Part shown: one piece after another, positions 9,201 to 17,474 of the stretch
Position numbering within the stretch: the stretch's first letter is position 1
Layout of the letters: each line of letters begins with the position of its first letter
From: a virus
Virus record (IMG/VR): IMGVR_UViG_3300037293_000456
Coordinates: 1 to 37,721 of that record
Strand: one strand, 5' to 3'
DNA length: 37,721 nt
Notes under the pieces: generated by a model
Databases searched by the model: none
Told to the model about the DNA's origin: nothing
Seen by the model: only the letters and a program-made list of their open reading frames with translations
Made by a program: the position numbers and the translations under genes

Positions 9201-10305
9201 TCCAGGTGGTGCTGATGAACTGACCCAACCCGCGCGCGGAACTGGCCGGGTTTTGCGCATTGGCACGGCCGCCGCTTTCGACGCCGATGATCGCGTCAAG
9301 GGTGGCGGCTTCGTTGTAAGACAGCCCATCGGCTCTGGCCAGCGGGGGCAGGCGCGGCGCGGTTGCCTCGCGCACTGTCGGATCGCCGCGCAGGTTGGCT
9401 TCGGCTTCGTCGATGCGGATTTCGTGGTCCAGCGGATCGGCACCCGGCGGGCGGCTGTCGTTGATCCCGGCACGCAGCGATCGGACCAACCGTTGCAGAC
9501 CTAGGATCGCGCCGCCGATGGCACCGCCAGCCACAGCGCCGCCCAAGATGCGGCCCGCCGCATCGGGATCTTGCAAGCCCAGCTCTTCCGCCACCCTGAA
9601 TTCGCGCGGCAGCACGGCGGCTTCGGCGACAGCACCCAGCACCGCCGAGCTGGCAATCACGCGAAATGCGCTGCCGTAGAGCCCGAACGGCAGCAGCGCC
9701 AGACTGGTCTGGTCGGTCATGTAGCGGCCCGACGATCCCAGAAATTCGGCAACGCCGCCGCCGCGCTGGCCGGTAACGGCAACCGCGTCTTCCCATTCGG
9801 CGCGACGCTCGGCGTCGATGCGGCTGTCAAATTGCGCGCGGTCCAGGGGCAGGTTGTCGAACTTGCCGACAGGTGTGGCAGCCCTTTCGATGGCGACTTG
9901 CGCCAGCACCTGATCTTCGAAACTTTGCCATTGGCTGTTCAGATCGCGGTTTTTCATGTCCATGCGGGCGCGCGCCTCGGGCGACAGCAGGTCAAACATT
10001 TCGGTGGCCAGCGCATTGCGCTTGCGGCGGGTATAGTTCCACGCATCGGTCTCGATGGTGGTTTTCCTCCAGCCAGCCCCCATGACATCGGAAAAGTCGG
10101 CATTGCTTGGGCCGGGCGCCACACCCCTTTCCTGCGGGGGCAGTCCGGCGCGGGGGTCGGGCTTTGCCGGTTCTTGCGCAACAGGTTCTGGTGCTGCGGG
10201 ATCCAAGGGCGGCGGGGCCGGTGCCGCCGCCGGGGCATCACGCGCCGGTACCGGGCTGCGGTTGCGCCGGATCAGGGTCAGCTCGTCTTCGATCGTCATG
10301 GTCAT
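6253..10305 (-). CDS. Giant ejection/polyvalent protein: lytic transglycosylase + ParB/DdrB-like + zeta-toxin kinase
   Basis: A 1350-residue protein in the position of T7 gp16. After a Pro/Ala-rich N-terminus (20-60) and a hydrophobic segment (about 200-270), residues 330-460 form an SLT-type lytic transglycosylase with catalytic Glu343 (IIGVESGG) and the GLGQF motif at 359-363. This would open murein for DNA entry. Residues about 520-690 resemble the ParB/DdrB-like domain of phage polyvalent proteins (ESGNGRVAAIERAYA at 589-603). Residues 1036-1175 look like a zeta-toxin kinase: Walker A GPPAAGKS at 1044-1051, VDADE at 1066-1070, then RMIGRG and GRFIPP at 1150-1163. All key positions look intact. 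The tail after 1200 is low complexity. Such multi-enzyme proteins are thought to be injected with the genome; the kinase's target is not readable here. Confidence 0.8.
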   Translation of the reverse strand: MTMTIEDELTLIRRNRSPVPARDAPAAAPAPPPLDPAAPEPVAQEPAKPDPRAGLPPQERGVAPGPSNADFSDVMGAGWRKTTIETDAWNYTRRKRNALATEMFDLLSPEARARMDMKNRDLNSQWQSFEDQVLAQVAIERAATPVGKFDNLPLDRAQFDSRIDAERRAEWEDAVAVTGQRGGGVAEFLGSSGRYMTDQTSLALLPFGLYGSAFRVIASSAVLGAVAEAAVLPREFRVAEELGLQDPDAAGRILGGAVAGGAIGGAILGLQRLVRSLRAGINDSRPPGADPLDHEIRIDEAEANLRGDPTVREATAPRLPPLARADGLSYNEAATLDAIIGVESGGRANAQNPASSARGLGQFISTTWMDMIRRHRPDLMEGRTPNEVLALRDDGQINAEMTRLYARENHDMLRAKGLPAGPGEIYLAHFMGPGGAVRALSAPLDTPIAQLMTPKEIAANKGIRFGNKSFADFTAADLRGWSQRKMRRAYDPNASTDMPDYSGYTTSRGYTGTGQVSAGDEFRIDVQYEVVDVSSLTRASGRFQPRDRSRITSDAWIADTAARLDPALLLPSPDASHGPPIVGQNGMIESGNGRVAAIERAYAQAPDRATAYRTAIEAAGYAVPQGVERPVLIARRTSAMTDDDLQRFTVAAQDSGVARMSSTDMARAQSQAMTAPVVARLDPTQPLTADANGGFVRAVLAALSRSERNALFDDKGLLNREGQRQLREALFARAWPDPTILTRYTETDAGDLKSLMDALERAAPSWVALRADIEAGRVVPEMDISGHVIDAMLLIGNARALSSREGLSIGKALDEMLDEVDLLAGPVAPLTVALVRKFWRNGRVASADDVAGFLTRYADDARRAGASGALFDAPGPRDVLRAIDNKTFADLPEDLGTPRSTQTPAPPAAMLAEDGFDQGAASPEAMAADAEIRADIEGRAAPVTAAEPMFDAGAVLARLAEENPDYRAAIAAQQAIAPTTMLDGYGTDAFWQQRKYRDAEGGDLLGRDAAVTYLVKRALALGWSDEGLSPGTIRAERKAKILIGPPAAGKSVISNPLARARGAAIVDADEAKKVIPEYGRGEGAAAVHEESAELSNFALDRLIDEGTNLLLPKLGGSPASIERLVARLKEDGYEVDLFEIVTAPGVVIDRMIGRGVATGRFIPPGVMADGIDGAPRTYQILKAKGIADGYARIDNNAALGQPRGILEGGPEVSADVAGGNGSDRGSYIGSDVRTPEGAEGSRQGLTPRADPGAPDKPTPDTPPTTPDAPLTRRNPVAQGVRDATTAAIGTVNPDAAARRVAADLDAEFGSLPIEMPDGTSRTAREVLQDLDDDAGFDAFIQSCAIFGGAT

Positions 10306-12428
10306 TGCCCGGCCCCCCGGATCAGATCGGGCAGGCGAAACATGTATGGCTGCCCGTCTGGATCGCCTGCACGGGGCACGTTTACAAGGCGGCCTGTCTG
10401 GTAATCGATATATTGCAGCATGTACACGTCGGTTTCGCCAATGCGCTTCAGCTGGGTGGTGTCCATGAATTTGGCGGGGTCATCGCCCAGATCGGGCAGC
10501 GCGCCGTCGAGGCTGGCCGCAGCCAAGCCGCGCATCGGGTCTGTCGGGGGGGCGTTTGGATCGGGGGCCGATCGCCAGGCATCCAGTCGCGGATCGAACC
10601 ACCGGCCTGTCAGCTGGCGGCCCAGATTGTCCATCGCGGTCTGGACATCCTGCGCGGGTATGCCGAAAGGCAAATCCACAAAGTTTTCGTTGATCTGCTG
10701 AATGCCGCCAATGGACGCCGTGTTGTTTCTGTCGATTGCTCCGCCAGCGACGCGCTGGATGGCGCTGGTCATCAGGTCGACGGCATCGTTGTCATCCATG
10801 CCCGGCACCCAACTGTTGAAGCCGTCCGGGTTTATGCCTGTGGCGTCGCTGGCATACAGCGCCGTGGCGGCGGCCAGCATTTCCGCATGCTGCTTTGGCG
10901 CATCCCTGTAAACGCCGCCGGTCACCGCATCGAAAACATTGAGAATGTTGCGGGCGCTCGGCATGTTGACCGTCTGCTGGGCGATGGCCTGTTGACCGCG
11001 CAACACGCCTTTGACCAGCGCCTGATCTCGGGTGGTCATCAGCAGGCGGGCGGCGCGGGCGGTGGCAGGATCGGCCTCCAGCACGCTTAGAACACGGTCG
11101 GGCATGCCACCGCTGCCCGCAACTATGGCCGCGATCAGGGCCAGCTTGGGGCCTGCGTCCGCCCGTGGGTCCAGCACGGCTTTCAGATCGGCTTTCTGGG
11201 TGTTGTCGAAGATGGCTTGGGTGTTGGTGTACTTTCTGCCGGTCATGTAGGTGTCGTTGGCCAACCGGGCTGGCAGGCCCGCCGCAAAAGCATCCGGGGC
11301 GTCAGGATCGAAGGCGGGCAGGTCAGACACGGCAAAGCCCGCCGTGCGCTGTTGCACAACCGCATCGGCGCTATAGCCTGCCCCCGACTGGTCGCGCCAT
11401 TGGCGCAAGACCTTCAGCCGCTCCATCTGGTATTTGCTGGTCTTGGGCGTGGTTTCCTCGACAACGATTGCCCGGTCCAGTTCTGCCGGGCTCATGCGTT
11501 TCAATCCGGGCATTTCCCCCCGCAATTCTTGCGCGGCCCGCACCTCGGGATAGAGGGGGTGAGCCATGACTTCGGGGTTGGTCAGATCGGCCTCGTCCAC
11601 AAGGAAAGCCCCGTCCAGCATCATGCCGCCCATTTCCGTCAGGCGTTTGCCGATGGCCGCAGTGCGGTCGGACAAGGCCTTGTCGGCATCGCGGAGTTCC
11701 GCTGCGGCGGCTTGGTCGAGAACGTTCTGCGCAGTGACGCGCCGGGCGGCCAGCGTTTGCGCGCCTAGCCCGTCGTAAGTGCCTGCATCTGCATCGGCCA
11801 GAAATCCTGTTGGGTCGCGTTGGATTTGCGCTGTCGCCCGCGCGCCGGAAATGTCCTGGCGCAAGGCCTGCCGTTCGGTTGCAGCCTGATCGGGGCTGAT
11901 CGTGCCCGACGCCAGACGACTGGCGATCGACGCATCGCCCAACTCGATGAATGCCCCCACAGTGTCGGGATCGGCTGTGGAAGCATCCGTCGTGATGGCC
12001 GCGCGCAAATCGATCCAGTCCGCGTCGCGCTGCGACTGACGCAACCCGATGGCGCGGCTGCCAAGGGCAAGGCTGTGGCGGTCGCCCAGTTCGGTGAACG
12101 CCAGATCCAGATCGTCGCGCACCTTCGGGTCCAGATCGTCGGTCAGATACTTTTCGCGCAGACCAGCCATGGCCTGATCCCAGTTCGGGCCAATGGCGTC
12201 AGGGTCGGATGTCTGCTCGATCTCTTGCCGGGCCACACCCGCTTCGCGCGTGATGTCAAGCAAGGTGCGGCGCGACGTTCGGTCTTGCTGCTCGGCTTTT
12301 ATCGCCAGACCTTTCTCCAGCATCTTGTTGCCCAGCTCGGACAGCACGCCGCCAGTATCCGGCGTTGCGATCCGCACATCTGCGCTGCGGCCTGCAATGG
12401 TGCCGCCGCGCGGAACAGTCAGGGTCAT
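10302..12428 (-). CDS. Internal virion protein, gp15-like position
   Basis: A 708-residue, largely helical and acidic protein beginning MTLTVPRGGTIAGRS. I chose the ATG at 12428, which overlaps the stop of the upstream gene (ATGA). A longer frame exists to 13019, but its first 197 codons read as Arg/Cys-rich shadow of two other genes. There are no membrane segments and no enzymatic motifs that I recognise. Its place between a small Gly/Ala-rich hydrophobic protein and the giant transglycosylase protein matches the gp14-gp15-gp16 ejectosome order of T7. It is probably a core or channel component that spans the periplasm during ejection. Assignment is by synteny and style only. Confidence 0.6.
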   Translation of the reverse strand: MTLTVPRGGTIAGRSADVRIATPDTGGVLSELGNKMLEKGLAIKAEQQDRTSRRTLLDITREAGVARQEIEQTSDPDAIGPNWDQAMAGLREKYLTDDLDPKVRDDLDLAFTELGDRHSLALGSRAIGLRQSQRDADWIDLRAAITTDASTADPDTVGAFIELGDASIASRLASGTISPDQAATERQALRQDISGARATAQIQRDPTGFLADADAGTYDGLGAQTLAARRVTAQNVLDQAAAAELRDADKALSDRTAAIGKRLTEMGGMMLDGAFLVDEADLTNPEVMAHPLYPEVRAAQELRGEMPGLKRMSPAELDRAIVVEETTPKTSKYQMERLKVLRQWRDQSGAGYSADAVVQQRTAGFAVSDLPAFDPDAPDAFAAGLPARLANDTYMTGRKYTNTQAIFDNTQKADLKAVLDPRADAGPKLALIAAIVAGSGGMPDRVLSVLEADPATARAARLLMTTRDQALVKGVLRGQQAIAQQTVNMPSARNILNVFDAVTGGVYRDAPKQHAEMLAAATALYASDATGINPDGFNSWVPGMDDNDAVDLMTSAIQRVAGGAIDRNNTASIGGIQQINENFVDLPFGIPAQDVQTAMDNLGRQLTGRWFDPRLDAWRSAPDPNAPPTDPMRGLAAASLDGALPDLGDDPAKFMDTTQLKRIGETDVYMLQYIDYQTGRLVNVPRAGDPDGQPYMFRLPDLIRGAGQ

Positions 12429-12988
12429 GACATCACCCGCCTTTCGGCAGACCTGGCAAAGCCGGGCCACAGATCGGGGGCGGCGGTGATCAGGGTGCCT
12501 GCGGCAGACGCGGTGCCTCGCAGGAACGAAGACAACCCATCCGCCCGCGCCGCGCGCTGCTGGGCGGTCAGTTCCTGCTGCCGGGCCACCCCGCCCGAAC
12601 GGATCGCCTGACTGTCGAACGACAACTCCTGCGCTGCGGTCTGGCCCAGGGCGATGGCAGTGGCACTGTCCAGCGTGACGCCCCGGGTGGCCAGTTCGGC
12701 GCGCTGCTGCGCGATTGCGGTCATCATCTGCGACCGGGTGCGCTGGTCCTGCGTGGCCGTCAGGCGGGCCTCGGTGTCTTTCTGGGCCTGAATGGCGGCA
12801 GATTGCGCTTTTGCTGCCTTCATGCCGGTCACACCTTGCAGCAAGGCCCCGCCGATGCTGACGATGGTGCCAAGTTTGGCAAGGCCAGTCCCTGCGGCGA
12901 CGGCAGTCCCTGCGGCGACGGCAGTCCCTGCGGCGGCGGCTCCGGTCCCGGCCAGCCCAAGGGCTGTCAATGCTGCTGGAAAACACAT
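12425..12988 (-). CDS. Small internal virion protein, gp14-like
   Basis: A 187-residue protein. Residues 4-55 are hydrophobic and Gly/Ala-rich (LGLAGTGAAAAGTAVAAG), with a glycine-zipper-like repeat encoded by three 18-base repeats. The rest is a Gln-rich amphipathic helix (residues 56-150). The ATG at 12988 overlaps the TAA of the upstream tail tubular B gene. Frames extending upstream of this ATG are shadow of that gene. In T7, gp14 is a small ejected protein that makes the outer-membrane pore; a hydrophobic N-terminus followed by helices is compatible. Homology is inferred from gene order and composition. Confidence 0.6.
   Translation of the reverse strand: MCFPAALTALGLAGTGAAAAGTAVAAGTAVAAGTGLAKLGTIVSIGGALLQGVTGMKAAKAQSAAIQAQKDTEARLTATQDQRTRSQMMTAIAQQRAELATRGVTLDSATAIALGQTAAQELSFDSQAIRSGGVARQQELTAQQRAARADGLSSFLRGTASAAGTLITAAPDLWPGFARSAERRVMS
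12887..12940. repeat. Three tandem 18-bp repeats inside the gp14-like gene
   Basis: The unit AGTCCCTGCGGCGACGGC occurs at 12887-12904, 12905-12922 and 12923-12940, the last with one A-to-G change. On the coding (minus) strand this gives repeated Ala-Val-Ala-Ala-Gly-Thr, extending the hydrophobic Gly/Ala segment. The copy number could vary by slippage without shifting the frame. Confidence 0.9.
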
Positions 12989-15216
12989 TAGCGGCCCGCC
13001 TCCTGCACTGGGGGCACAATGGCCGTGATGGTCAGGGGCGCGCCGCTGTACGGCGTGATGCGGATCGACAGCTCGGCTGCATGGCCGGTCGGGGCGGGGA
13101 TAGCGACGACGCCGGAATAGCCGATCGTCAGGTCTGACGCGACCACCTGCGGCACCAGCGTTCGGCGCTGGTTCACGCGCGGCTGCTGGCCAAAGTCGCG
13201 CTCGATGGTCTGGATGTACCCTTGGGCCGTGCGGTGCAGCCCGACGCCGATGCCACTGTGCAACCGCTTTCGGCGCCCCATCGTGTTGCCGTCCTGCGCT
13301 TGCGCCTGCACGTCCAGCGTTTCGGCAAAGTGGGTCTCGTCGAACAACCCGATAACCGCGTGACCAACGGCAATCGGCAGGGTGACGATGCCGGTGTTTG
13401 GGCCGGTGTTTGGCACAGTCAGCGGCCCGAATTCGCCGGTATCGGTCCAAACATGCACAGATGCCCCCACCAGATGCGGCACAAAAAATGTGGCAGTCAG
13501 GTCGTTCGGCGCAAAGATGACGGAACAGAAGAAATGGCAGGCCTCGGCAATCGGTTGCACGCCGGTCAGCACGCCATATGTCACCGCCTGATCTTCGACA
13601 CAGCGGACTGTGGCCCCGTTGATGTCGCGCACCACTGTCAGTGTCAGGATGTCTTTGCCACCACCCGCGTCGGGGCAGACAGCCATGCCGTCGACAAACC
13701 CACCGGCCACAGACAGCGGGGCCCAGCCCAAGACCTCTTCGGACGGATCATGGATCAGCGCGACCAGATCGCCCACGCCGCGCCGCAGCCAGGCGATGGG
13801 CTGCGGCGTGCTTTGCCACACGATCTGTTCAAAGGACAGCGCGCCCAGATGCTGCGCAGGCAGCGACAATTCGCGGCTGGCGTTGGCATCTTGCTGCAAG
13901 TCGTATGCCACCTGCAAGACGCGGCGGCGGTCGCGGCTGATGAAGATCGGATTGCCATCTGGCGCGATCGGGCGCGCCGGGCTGGACCCGATGGCGCTGT
14001 CGGTGTCAAAGACCGCAGTCGTCGGCCCGATGGCCTGGTTGCGGCTTTCCGACCTTGTGCTGTATTCTTCACCCAACGCGAAAATGTGCAGGCCGGTGCG
14101 GCCACGCCGCAGGTTCAGGATGCGGTTGACCGTCGCTTCGCCTGCGACAGTGTAGGCGAACGCATCGTCGGCGTCGGTGCCACCGGCGAAGTCGGCGAAA
14201 TCGCCGATTGTCGAAAACCATACGGTGCGCGGCTCGGCAGGGCTGGCCGCTGCCACCAGCCGTTGATCGAACAACTCGATGGTCGATGGATACCCATAGC
14301 GGGCAGACCAGGCACCTTCGGACCAGCGATGGGTAGGTGCCGCAACGCAGGCCTGCGGCACGGCCTTCAGCACAAGGGCGGTGACGGTGGTGGCGTTGGT
14401 AAAGGCGGTGATGCGCACGACGCCCACGCTGTCGGAGACGAACAGCCAGGTTGTCGGGGCGTTGTCGACCAGCGCCCTGCCGTCCTCATGGATCGGCGGG
14501 TTTTCCCCGGCATTCGATCCGGCAATCAACTCATAGGTGTTTTCGCCGTAGCGGCGGCGGCTCCCCAAGCTGAGCCCTTCGTTTGATGTCCACAGCGGCA
14601 CGGCCGTGTTGTCGGTCGGCTTCAATTCGATCAGGCTGCCGGCGTGATTGGCGGCAAAAAACGCGCCATTCGCGGTCAAGGTGACCGATCCGGTTGCGGC
14701 ACTGGCCCGCAAGGTCATTGCCTTGTCGAGGTTCTGCACCCGGAATGGCCCTTTGTCGAACGCCTGCGCACCAATTGTCCAGTTGTTCAAGGCCAGGCGG
14801 GCCAGCCGCTGGATCGGGCGCTGGCCGTCGCAGATATAAATCACATCGGCAGATTGCACCCATTTCAGATTTGGCAGGCTGTCCGCGCCAAACGGGGTGG
14901 CAAGCTCGAATGGCGATGCCCCGGTCATCACCAGCGCGCCATAGCGCCAGACCCGCATGAACAACGCCGTGAATTCCAGCACGAGGGCGTCATTCGCGGC
15001 AAAGGTGAAGGGGATCAGCACGGCATAGGCATCGCCGCGCGTGCGGCCCCGGTAGATCGTGCCCGGCGCACGGGTGAACCCGCCCTGCGCCAGCGGCAGG
15101 AAACCCTGACAGGCGGCCATGCCGGTTTGAAACCGCTGATAATCGAAACGGCGGTGCAGAAGCGGGTCGATTTCACCACTGGAAAACGCGACCTGCGGTG
15201 GGCTGGTGCGGGTCAT
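12988..15216 (-). CDS. Tail tubular protein B-like / tail nozzle protein
   Basis: A 742-residue, beta-rich protein beginning MTRTSPPQVAFSSGEIDPLL. The opening resembles podovirus tail-nozzle or stabilisation proteins (FSSGEIDPLLHRRFDYQRF, then QGFLPLAQGGFTRAPGT). Later stretches such as RTVWFSTIGDFADFAGG, FALGEEYS and WLRRGVGDLVALIHD are typical of the beta-propeller-like body of gp12-type nozzles. It overlaps the adaptor gene upstream (ATGA) and the gp14-like gene downstream (TAATG). It would form the distal end of the short tail, through which DNA and ejection proteins leave the particle. The match is on sequence style plus synteny. Confidence 0.75.
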   Translation of the reverse strand: MTRTSPPQVAFSSGEIDPLLHRRFDYQRFQTGMAACQGFLPLAQGGFTRAPGTIYRGRTRGDAYAVLIPFTFAANDALVLEFTALFMRVWRYGALVMTGASPFELATPFGADSLPNLKWVQSADVIYICDGQRPIQRLARLALNNWTIGAQAFDKGPFRVQNLDKAMTLRASAATGSVTLTANGAFFAANHAGSLIELKPTDNTAVPLWTSNEGLSLGSRRRYGENTYELIAGSNAGENPPIHEDGRALVDNAPTTWLFVSDSVGVVRITAFTNATTVTALVLKAVPQACVAAPTHRWSEGAWSARYGYPSTIELFDQRLVAAASPAEPRTVWFSTIGDFADFAGGTDADDAFAYTVAGEATVNRILNLRRGRTGLHIFALGEEYSTRSESRNQAIGPTTAVFDTDSAIGSSPARPIAPDGNPIFISRDRRRVLQVAYDLQQDANASRELSLPAQHLGALSFEQIVWQSTPQPIAWLRRGVGDLVALIHDPSEEVLGWAPLSVAGGFVDGMAVCPDAGGGKDILTLTVVRDINGATVRCVEDQAVTYGVLTGVQPIAEACHFFCSVIFAPNDLTATFFVPHLVGASVHVWTDTGEFGPLTVPNTGPNTGIVTLPIAVGHAVIGLFDETHFAETLDVQAQAQDGNTMGRRKRLHSGIGVGLHRTAQGYIQTIERDFGQQPRVNQRRTLVPQVVASDLTIGYSGVVAIPAPTGHAAELSIRITPYSGAPLTITAIVPPVQEAGR

Positions 15217-15803
15217 TGCCGGGCCTCGTGAACCCAGTCGCCCTGATCTGCCAGCCCGTCATAGCGGGCCTCGGATGCCGAACGGGCGGTCTGACGCATG
15301 GCGATTTTCAGCCGGTCCATCGCGTCGCGCTTCAATGCATCCATCTTGCCTTGCGTGCCCAACCAGCGCGGGCCCAGCAGGACCGCCAAGTGCAACGCGA
15401 CGACGGTCCGGAATGCGGCAGGCAGGGCTGCCTCGTTCACGATCCGGCCTGTGTAACGGATGGGCAGCGGTGCGGCCATGTCTGCGCGCAGCACATCGCG
15501 GTCGAGACGCCAACGGGTGTAGCCGTCTCCGACCTCATGAATGCGGACCAGATCGCCCGGCACGTTGTAAAGGAAGGGCAGTGCCGGATCGCCCGCAACC
15601 GCATCGCCGGACACGCGCGCGGGCAGGTTTGCATAGACCGACGCAAAGCCCCAGTCTGCGGCCTCAAGGCACATTTCCAACGCCACGGGATATTGTTCAG
15701 CCGCCGATCGCGCCTCTTCCGTGTCGTCGCCAAAGCTGCTGATCGGCCCCATTTCCATGAAACGGAACGCCTGTGCAGTGATGGTGTTGGCAGATGTGGT
15801 CAT
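15213..15803 (-). CDS. Tail tubular protein A-like head-tail adaptor
   Basis: A 196-residue, mainly helical protein in the position of T7 gp11 (tail tubular protein A, the adaptor between portal and nozzle). Typical elements are the helical start (EEARSAAEQYPVALEMCLEA), the DPALPFLYNVPGDLVRIHEV segment and the C-terminal helices with ALHLAVLLGPRWLG. The length is close to that of T7-like adaptors. It overlaps the nozzle gene (ATGA). Just upstream is a strong hairpin that probably terminates part of the capsid transcript. Confidence 0.75.
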   Translation of the reverse strand: MTTSANTITAQAFRFMEMGPISSFGDDTEEARSAAEQYPVALEMCLEAADWGFASVYANLPARVSGDAVAGDPALPFLYNVPGDLVRIHEVGDGYTRWRLDRDVLRADMAAPLPIRYTGRIVNEAALPAAFRTVVALHLAVLLGPRWLGTQGKMDALKRDAMDRLKIAMRQTARSASEARYDGLADQGDWVHEARQ

Positions 15804-15824
15804 GTGCGCGGCCCGCTGATCTGC

Positions 15825-15850
15825 AAAATCCGGGGCCGTCGCGGCCCCGG
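15825..15850 (-). terminator. Probable Rho-independent terminator after the capsid cluster
   Basis: A perfect 9-bp stem (CCGGGGCCG at 15830-15838 with CGGCCCCGG at 15842-15850, loop of 3) is followed on the minus strand by ATTTTGC. It lies in the 66-base gap between the 151-residue gene and the adaptor gene. The short U-run suggests partial termination that would make capsid transcripts more abundant than tail transcripts. Confidence 0.65.
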
Positions 15851-15869
15851 CATGTGTTGGTCATCCGCG

Positions 15870-16325
15870 TCAGCGGTAGCGGTAGTGGATCTCGAACGGC
15901 ATGTTGCCGTCGCCGGTGGAGTTCGCGATGGCGTGGGCCCACAACCCGATGGGGCGTTCGGGATCGACCGAAAAGCCCAGAACTTCCCACAGCAGCTTGT
16001 TGTGCCGGGCATCGCCGAACACTACAGGGTTGTGTGTCACGCCTGCCGATTTCAGCACCGATACCAGTGCTGCCACGGACGTGCGGGTGCCGATGCGGAT
16101 TGCGGCGAAGCCCCAGTTTTCCACATCGAACGCCGTGCGGCTGTCAAGGATGCAGTCGCTGGGCAGTTCGGCCAGCTGATACCGTGACAGGTTGCTGTCG
16201 GTGGACAGGTTCAGAACGGTGCCGGTGATGCAGATTGGGCGGCCACGGGCGCGCGACGGGTCAACAGCGGCTTCCCCCAGGCGGGGGTCTCGGATGAGGT
16301 CGGATTTGCCGTTCACAACGGGCAT
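15870..16325 (-). CDS. Capsid-adjacent phage protein, unknown function
   Basis: A 151-residue protein starting MPVVNGKSDLIRD, with an AGGAG Shine-Dalgarno about 9 bases upstream. It has an alternating alpha/beta look (ICITGTVLNLSTDSNLSRYQ, ENWGFAAIRIGTRTSVAALV) and no membrane segment. It lies between major capsid and adaptor, flanked by hairpins on both sides, so it may be expressed at capsid-like levels. Head decoration or head completion is plausible from position. I do not recognise a family. Confidence 0.7.
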   Translation of the reverse strand: MPVVNGKSDLIRDPRLGEAAVDPSRARGRPICITGTVLNLSTDSNLSRYQLAELPSDCILDSRTAFDVENWGFAAIRIGTRTSVAALVSVLKSAGVTHNPVVFGDARHNKLLWEVLGFSVDPERPIGLWAHAIANSTGDGNMPFEIHYRYR

Positions 16326-16359
16326 GATGTTTTCTCCTGAAACGGAATGGGGGGAACGG

Positions 16360-16383
16360 CGGCCGGGGGGTCAGTCCCGGCCG
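16360..16383 (-). terminator. Stem-loop between major capsid gene and the next gene
   Basis: An 8-bp GC stem (CGGCCGGG at 16360-16367 with CCCGGCCG at 16376-16383, loop of 8) lies just below the capsid stop. No clear U-run follows on the minus strand, so it may be a weak terminator, or a 3' stabiliser for the capsid message, rather than a full stop. Confidence 0.45.
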
Positions 16384-16389
16384 TCAGGA

Positions 16390-17319
16390 TCATTCAGCGC
16401 ATTCGATGGCGATCACGCCTTTGTCCTCGATGCGGACGGCGTCGATGTAGGCGGACACATAGGCGTACGGCTTGTTCTTGGCCGACGTGTCGTTCCACAT
16501 GTCGCCCTGCACATCTTGCCAGATGCCGACGGCGACGTTTTTCTTGGACCAGACCGGGACCAGCCGGTGGGTGCCTGCCGCGTTCAGCGGCACGCGGTTG
16601 GTCATGACCCAGTTGATCCCCATCAGCATCGTAGGCTTGCCGGTTTGCAGCTGGTCGATGTTGAAGGTGTTCAGGTTCGCACCCGAGGCCGCCGCGATGG
16701 CCAGCAGATTATCCTTCTGGATGGGGTTGATCGCCGCATAAAGCGGATCGTCGTCCTCGATGCCGAAATCGGCCAGTTGCATCGTGCGAACCGCCAGACG
16801 CAACTTGTCCAGCGTCAAGCCGGTGCCGCCATGCGGCATGATCTGGCTTGCGGGCAGACCGACGACGGTGGTGCCGCGCTTGCCTTCGGTGGCGCTGCCC
16901 AGAATGCCGCCGTCTGCGACCACATACTGGTTGTCGATCCGGCGCACGCCCATGGTGCGGTCCTGCTTGCCCCGGATCACACGGGCCGTGTGGACCCGCA
17001 CGATGGCGGATGTGGGATCGGTGGCCGTGGCGAACTTGTCTTCGGTGTCGATGTACTGGCCGCTCTCAATCACCGGCGGGCGCACGACCCAGCGGCGGGT
17101 GCCGGATGCGGGCATTTCCGGGTTGCGGCGGCTGCGGTCCTCGCCGTAAGCGTATTCGCCTGCGTTCAGCAGGTCCGTCACGCTCTGGGCTTCACCCGTG
17201 GCTGAAATTTCGGTCACGGCCGTGGCCAGATAGTTCTTGGTCTGCTGCGTCACCATCTGGACGCTGCTTGCATACATCAGCTTGTGATGCTGTTCGACAT
17301 TCAGTGCATAGTCGGGCAT
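16390..17319 (-). CDS. Major capsid protein
   Basis: A 309-residue protein in the place of a podovirus major capsid protein, downstream of the scaffold. I chose the ATG at 17319 (MPDYALNVEQHHKLMYA) because GGAGGGG lies about 5 bases upstream; an upstream in-frame start would add 19 residues with no good Shine-Dalgarno. Features typical of phage capsid-like proteins are the N-terminal QMVTQQTKNYL helix, the AGEYAYGEDRSRRNPE loop, a strand with RWVVRPPVIESGQYIDTEDK, and a C-terminal region ending YAYVSAYIDAVRIEDKGVI. It has its own leader with promoter and hairpins, as expected for the most abundant virion protein. Confidence 0.85.
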   Translation of the reverse strand: MPDYALNVEQHHKLMYASSVQMVTQQTKNYLATAVTEISATGEAQSVTDLLNAGEYAYGEDRSRRNPEMPASGTRRWVVRPPVIESGQYIDTEDKFATATDPTSAIVRVHTARVIRGKQDRTMGVRRIDNQYVVADGGILGSATEGKRGTTVVGLPASQIMPHGGTGLTLDKLRLAVRTMQLADFGIEDDDPLYAAINPIQKDNLLAIAAASGANLNTFNIDQLQTGKPTMLMGINWVMTNRVPLNAAGTHRLVPVWSKKNVAVGIWQDVQGDMWNDTSAKNKPYAYVSAYIDAVRIEDKGVIAIECAE

Positions 17320-17331
17320 CTGCCCCTCCAT

Positions 17332-17361
17332 GAAAAAACTCAGGTTGCTTTGGGTTTTTTC
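17332..17361 (-). promoter_or_regulatory. 8-bp inverted repeat in capsid leader
   Basis: On the minus strand GAAAAAAC (17361-17354) pairs with GTTTTTTC (17339-17332) across a 14-base loop, immediately before the capsid ribosome-binding site. An A/U stem here could tune translation or mRNA decay. No protein partner is evident. Confidence 0.4.
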
Positions 17362-17474
17362 GGAAGGGGTGCCCACGCGAGGGTGGACCGATCCTGATGA
17401 TCACGCTCATCTCGGGCGGCCGTCTTTCCGGCTGTCGTCTGGACCGAGTGACCTCGGGTGTCCGTCAAGGTATA

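Noticed and set aside
12429-13019. N-terminal extension of the gp15-like protein upstream of 12428.
   Set aside because: 197 codons of Arg/His/Cys-rich text that overlap two better-supported genes in other frames; the ATG at 12428 has the operon's usual ATGA junction.
12989-13450. N-terminal extension of the gp14-like protein upstream of 12988.
   Set aside because: The extension is Arg/His-rich shadow of the tail nozzle gene.
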